Of a DNA stretch of 7,754 nt, positions 5,925-7,754 are shown in pieces. The translations under genes were made by a program, and so were the position numbers. The notes under the pieces were generated by a model that ran no database searches, was not told where the DNA came from, and worked only from the letters and a program-made list of their open reading frames with translations. Source of the DNA: Gammaproteobacteria bacterium (lineage in GTDB: Bacteria > Pseudomonadota > Gammaproteobacteria > UBA6429 > Thiohalophilaceae); contig JAOUOK010000063.1 of assembly GCA_029880425.1 (NCBI GenBank), positions 1-7,754 of the forward strand. Reading direction: 5' to 3'. The stretch's first letter is position 1. Each line of letters starts with the position of its first letter.

Positions 5925-6704
5925 TTGCAATTTTCATCACTGGGTAGTGGTAGCCGGGGTAACAGTACCTTAATCGAAGCCGATGGAACTGCCTTATTAG
6001 TGGATTGCGGATTTTCAATGCGTGAAACTGAAAGAAGGTTGCAGCGCTTATCACGTGATGTGACACAAGTAAGTGCAATCCTGGTTACTCATGAGCATGG
6101 TGATCATGTTCGGGGTGTAGCAAGCCTGGCAAAAAAATATCACATCCCTGTGTGGTCTAGTCGCGGCACGGCAAAAGCGGCAAAGTTTGAAGAGCTCATT
6201 AAACTGGGGCAGTGGAATTGTATTGATATTCATAAAGAGTTTGCTATTGATTCAATACAGATTCAGCCTGTTCCCGTACCGCATGATGCAAGAGAACCCT
6301 GCCAGTTTGTATTTAGTGATGGCGACTGGCGTATTGGTGTGTTAACCGATACCGGTTCAATTACGCCGTATATAGAAGAGCAGTATTCTGGTTGTGATGC
6401 TTTTATTCTGGAAGCGAATCATGATGAAGAAATGCTGGCAAAGGGTTCATATCCACCATCATTAAAACAACGGGTTGGTGGAGATTATGGGCATTTAAAT
6501 AACGGCCAGGCTAAAAATTTATTAACTACTGTTGATATATCAAGGTTACAATATTTAGTGGCATCTCATATTAGTGAAAAAAATAATACGGTTGCATTAG
6601 CAAGGAATAAAATGAGTGAAGCACTTGATATGGATGCTTCATGGATAGAAGTGGCCTCACAGGATGAAGGGTTAGACTGGCGGGTACTGAAGCACACACT
6701 TTAA
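5925..6704 (+). CDS. Metallo-beta-lactamase-fold hydrolase (YycJ/WalJ-like)
   Basis: This 259-residue cytoplasmic protein has the metallo-beta-lactamase fold and most resembles YycJ/WalJ proteins, which are thought to act as nucleases or phosphodiesterases; the in vivo substrate is not established. Its N-terminus SLGSGSRGNSTL is typical of that group. The metal motif is THEHGDH, giving His56, His58, Asp60 and His61. Further metal-site candidates are the His in PVPHDARE, the Asp in LTDTGS and the His in ASHISEKNN. LEANHDEEML and GDYGHLNNGQAKNLL are other group-typical blocks. It starts with TTG, supported by GGGGAA 8 nt upstream and by the match of the first residues to the family. It lies 28 nt after bamC and 44 nt before purC, the same order as in P. 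aeruginosa, so cotranscription is likely. There is no evidence that it hydrolyses beta-lactams. Confidence 0.92.
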   Translation: MQFSSLGSGSRGNSTLIEADGTALLVDCGFSMRETERRLQRLSRDVTQVSAILVTHEHGDHVRGVASLAKKYHIPVWSSRGTAKAAKFEELIKLGQWNCIDIHKEFAIDSIQIQPVPVPHDAREPCQFVFSDGDWRIGVLTDTGSITPYIEEQYSGCDAFILEANHDEEMLAKGSYPPSLKQRVGGDYGHLNNGQAKNLLTTVDISRLQYLVASHISEKNNTVALARNKMSEALDMDASWIEVASQDEGLDWRVLKHTL

Positions 6705-6748
6705 CATGACTATATTTAAATATTTAAGATAACAAAGGTCCTTCCATC

Positions 6749-7462
6749 ATGGAAAAAAAAGCAGAGCTCTATGCAGGTAAAGCAAAGTCCGTATATACCA
6801 CGGATGATGATGACTATCTTATTATTCATTTTAGAAATGACACGTCTGCTTTTGATGGTGAAAAAGTCGAGCAGCTTGATCGCAAAGGTATGGTGAATAA
6901 TAAATTTACTGCTTTTATTATGGAAAAGCTGGAACAGGCAGGTATAAGAACTCATCACGTGAAATTGCTTTCTGATGATGAAGCAGTTGTTCGAAAACTT
7001 GATATGCTACCGATTGAATGCGTGGTGCGTAATATTAGCGCCGGTAGCATTTGTAAACGTTTAGGTGTTGATGAAGGGCTGGATCTGAATCCGCCGACTT
7101 TTGAATTTTTCCTCAAGAATGATGCCTTACACGATCCCATGCTTAACGATTACCACATTCGATCTTTTGGTTGGGCCAGTGATGATGAAATTGAGCAAAT
7201 GAAAACATTAACCTTTAAAGTTAATGAGGTTCTTAAAAAATTGTTTGCCGATGCAGGGATGTTACTGGTGGATTACAAGCTTGAGTTTGGCCGCTTCAAA
7301 GGTGAATTATTACTTGGTGATGAATTTAGCCCGGATGGATGCCGTTTATGGGATGCTGAAACCCGTAAAAAGCTCGATAAAGATCGATTTAGACAAGGGC
7401 TCGGTGGTGTTATTGAAGCCTACGAAGAAGTAGGACATCGTCTTGGAATTAAGTTTGATTAA
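6749..7462 (+). CDS. purC: Phosphoribosylaminoimidazole-succinocarboxamide synthase (SAICAR synthetase, PurC)
   Basis: PurC joins aspartate to CAIR using ATP, giving SAICAR in de novo purine synthesis. The 237-residue cytoplasmic protein has exactly the E. coli length. The N-terminal ATP-binding part shows [11 protein letters not shown] and [19 protein letters not shown] (92-100) is a conserved block, and the two family signatures are LVDYKLEFG (173-181) and [13 protein letters not shown] (190-202). [10 protein letters not shown] near the C-terminus is also typical. The ATG follows AAAGG with about 9 nt spacing. The 44-base gap from the hydrolase gene contains a TTAACA (6701-6706) that could be a -35, but no good -10 follows, so expression from the dapA operon seems more likely. 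I see no convincing PurR-type operator in the gap. It is the last gene of the rightward group. Confidence 0.98.
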   Translation: MEKKAELYAGKAKSVYTTDDDDYLIIHFRNDTSAFDGEKVEQLDRKGMVNNKFTAFIMEKLEQAGIRTHHVKLLSDDEAVVRKLDMLPIECVVRNISAGSICKRLGVDEGLDLNPPTFEFFLKNDALHDPMLNDYHIRSFGWASDDEIEQMKTLTFKVNEVLKKLFADAGMLLVDYKLEFGRFKGELLLGDEFSPDGCRLWDAETRKKLDKDRFRQGLGGVIEAYEEVGHRLGIKFD

Positions 7463-7475
7463 TTTTTACTTTTAT

Positions 7476-7503
7476 TAAATTCAGTTCGATATTGTTGAAT
7501 TTA
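7476..7503 (+). repeat. AT-rich inverted repeat after purC (possible weak 3'-end hairpin)
   Basis: TAAATTCA (7476-7483) and TGAATTTA (7496-7503) are perfect 8-bp arms with a 12-base loop; two G-U pairs could extend the stem inward. It begins 14 bases after the purC stop. The stem has little G or C and no T-run follows directly, so it is a doubtful terminator, but it is the closest candidate for the operon's 3' end. Confidence 0.25.
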
Positions 7504-7553
7504 GCAATAATAAAATCGTCTCAATTTTTATATTTAATGAATAGTTAGCATGA

Positions 7554-7613
7554 AAGTGTTGGCAAAACACTTATATCTTCATATTTTGATGCTCCCTTGC
7601 CAACTAAACACTT
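7554..7613. repeat. Overlapping inverted and direct repeats upstream of parE
   Basis: AAGTGTT (7554-7560) pairs with AACACTT (7566-7572) across a 5-base loop. GTTGGCAA (7558-7565) pairs with TTGCCAAC (7597-7604) across 31 bases. The two pairings share bases 7558-7560, and the second also uses the first hairpin's loop, so they exclude each other. AAACACTT occurs twice in direct orientation (7565-7572 and 7606-7613), the second copy running into the candidate parE -35. The region encodes no credible protein. Confidence 0.3.
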
Positions 7614-7642
7614 GACTGTGCCCGACGTAATTCGGGTACAAT
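7612..7642 (+). promoter_or_regulatory. Candidate parE promoter with 19-nt spacer
   Basis: TTGACT (7612-7617) matches the -35 at five of six bases and TACAAT (7637-7642) matches the -10 at five of six. The spacer is 19 nt, two more than the optimum, and contains the dyad CCCGA (7621-7625) / TCGGG (7632-7636). Transcription would start near 7649 and give a leader of about 47 nt before parE. This arrangement recalls promoters controlled by MerR-type activators, but no such regulator gene is in view. Confidence 0.5.
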
Positions 7643-7695
7643 CGGCCAATAATTTAAATTCTTCTATCATTACACAAGAAAAAACTGATTAAAAT

Positions 7696-7754
7696 ATGTC
7701 CAGTTCTTATAATTCTGATGCCATTGAGGTATTAACCGGTCTTGAGCCTGTTCG
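7696..7754 (+). CDS. parE: DNA topoisomerase IV subunit B (ParE), N-terminal fragment (3' end outside window)
   Basis: Only the first 19 codons are present, running off the right edge. They read MSSSY followed by NSDAIEVLTGLEPVR. The block YNSDAIEVLTGLEPVR matches the start of gammaproteobacterial ParE; GyrB proteins usually have a different version there (for example SSIKVLKGLDAVRKRPG). ParE is the ATPase subunit of topoisomerase IV, which decatenates replicated chromosomes. The ATG has only a weak purine-rich site (AAGAAA) upstream. A candidate promoter lies about 54 nt before it, so the gene is probably transcribed apart from the dapA-purC group. Full-length confirmation is not possible here. 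Confidence 0.85.
   Translation, partial: MSSSYNSDAIEVLTGLEPV

Noticed and set aside
6712..6723. 12-bp palindrome ATATTTAAATAT between the hydrolase gene and purC
   Set aside because: It consists only of A and T, which makes chance palindromes common in such DNA; no promoter pair fits around it well.
6742..6754. Near-palindrome TTCCAT-C-ATGGAA centred on the purC start codon
   Set aside because: As RNA it could form only a 4-bp stem around the start codon, too weak to claim regulation.
7550..7615. 21-codon open frame beginning MKVLAKHLYL
   Set aside because: It has no ribosome binding site, overlaps the repeat region and the -35 of the parE promoter, and resembles nothing I recognise.

Overview
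This window looks like a piece of core chromosome from a gammaproteobacterium with fairly AT-rich DNA. The protein sequences and gene order both point that way. DapA, PurC, BamC, PerM and the start of ParE all read like gammaproteobacterial proteins. In Escherichia coli the same neighbourhood holds perM, bcp, gcvR, dapA, bamC and purC. In Pseudomonas aeruginosa a metallo-beta-lactamase-fold gene sits between bamC and purC, as it does here. I cannot name the genus. No mobile element, tRNA, rRNA, CRISPR array or phage gene is visible, and the protein-coding density is high.

Left block (1-614, + strand): the C-terminal part of a PerM/AI-2E-family membrane protein, cut by the window edge. It converges on a leftward gene cluster with only 12 bases between the two stop codons.

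Leftward cluster (3693 down to 627, - strand): a GalT-family nucleotidylyltransferase, then a Bcp-type peroxiredoxin, then a PIN-PhoH ATPase. The last two are 2 nt apart and probably translationally linked. The GalT-like gene sits where E. coli and P. aeruginosa carry gcvR, and no other galactose gene is present, so its substrate is open. The peroxiredoxin lacks the usual resolving cysteine.

Divergent control region (3694-3903): 210 bases between the GalT-like gene and dapA. It holds a plausible leftward promoter, two inverted copies of a 13-14 base element (one overlapping that promoter's -35), and a 7-bp dyad over the second copy.

Rightward operon (3904-7462, + strand): dapA (lysine and meso-diaminopimelate synthesis), bamC (outer-membrane assembly lipoprotein), a WalJ/YycJ-like metallo-beta-lactamase-fold hydrolase, and purC (purine synthesis). 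Gaps are 19, 28 and 44 nt, consistent with one transcript.

Right edge (7463-7754): a 233-base non-coding stretch with several inverted repeats and a sigma70-like promoter with a 19-nt spacer containing a dyad, then the first 19 codons of parE (topoisomerase IV subunit B).

The window is mainly ordinary housekeeping DNA. I do not see a clear new multi-gene system. The items most worth a second look are the substrate of the GalT-like enzyme, the repeated element in the divergent control region, the Bcp without a resolving cysteine, and the parE promoter.
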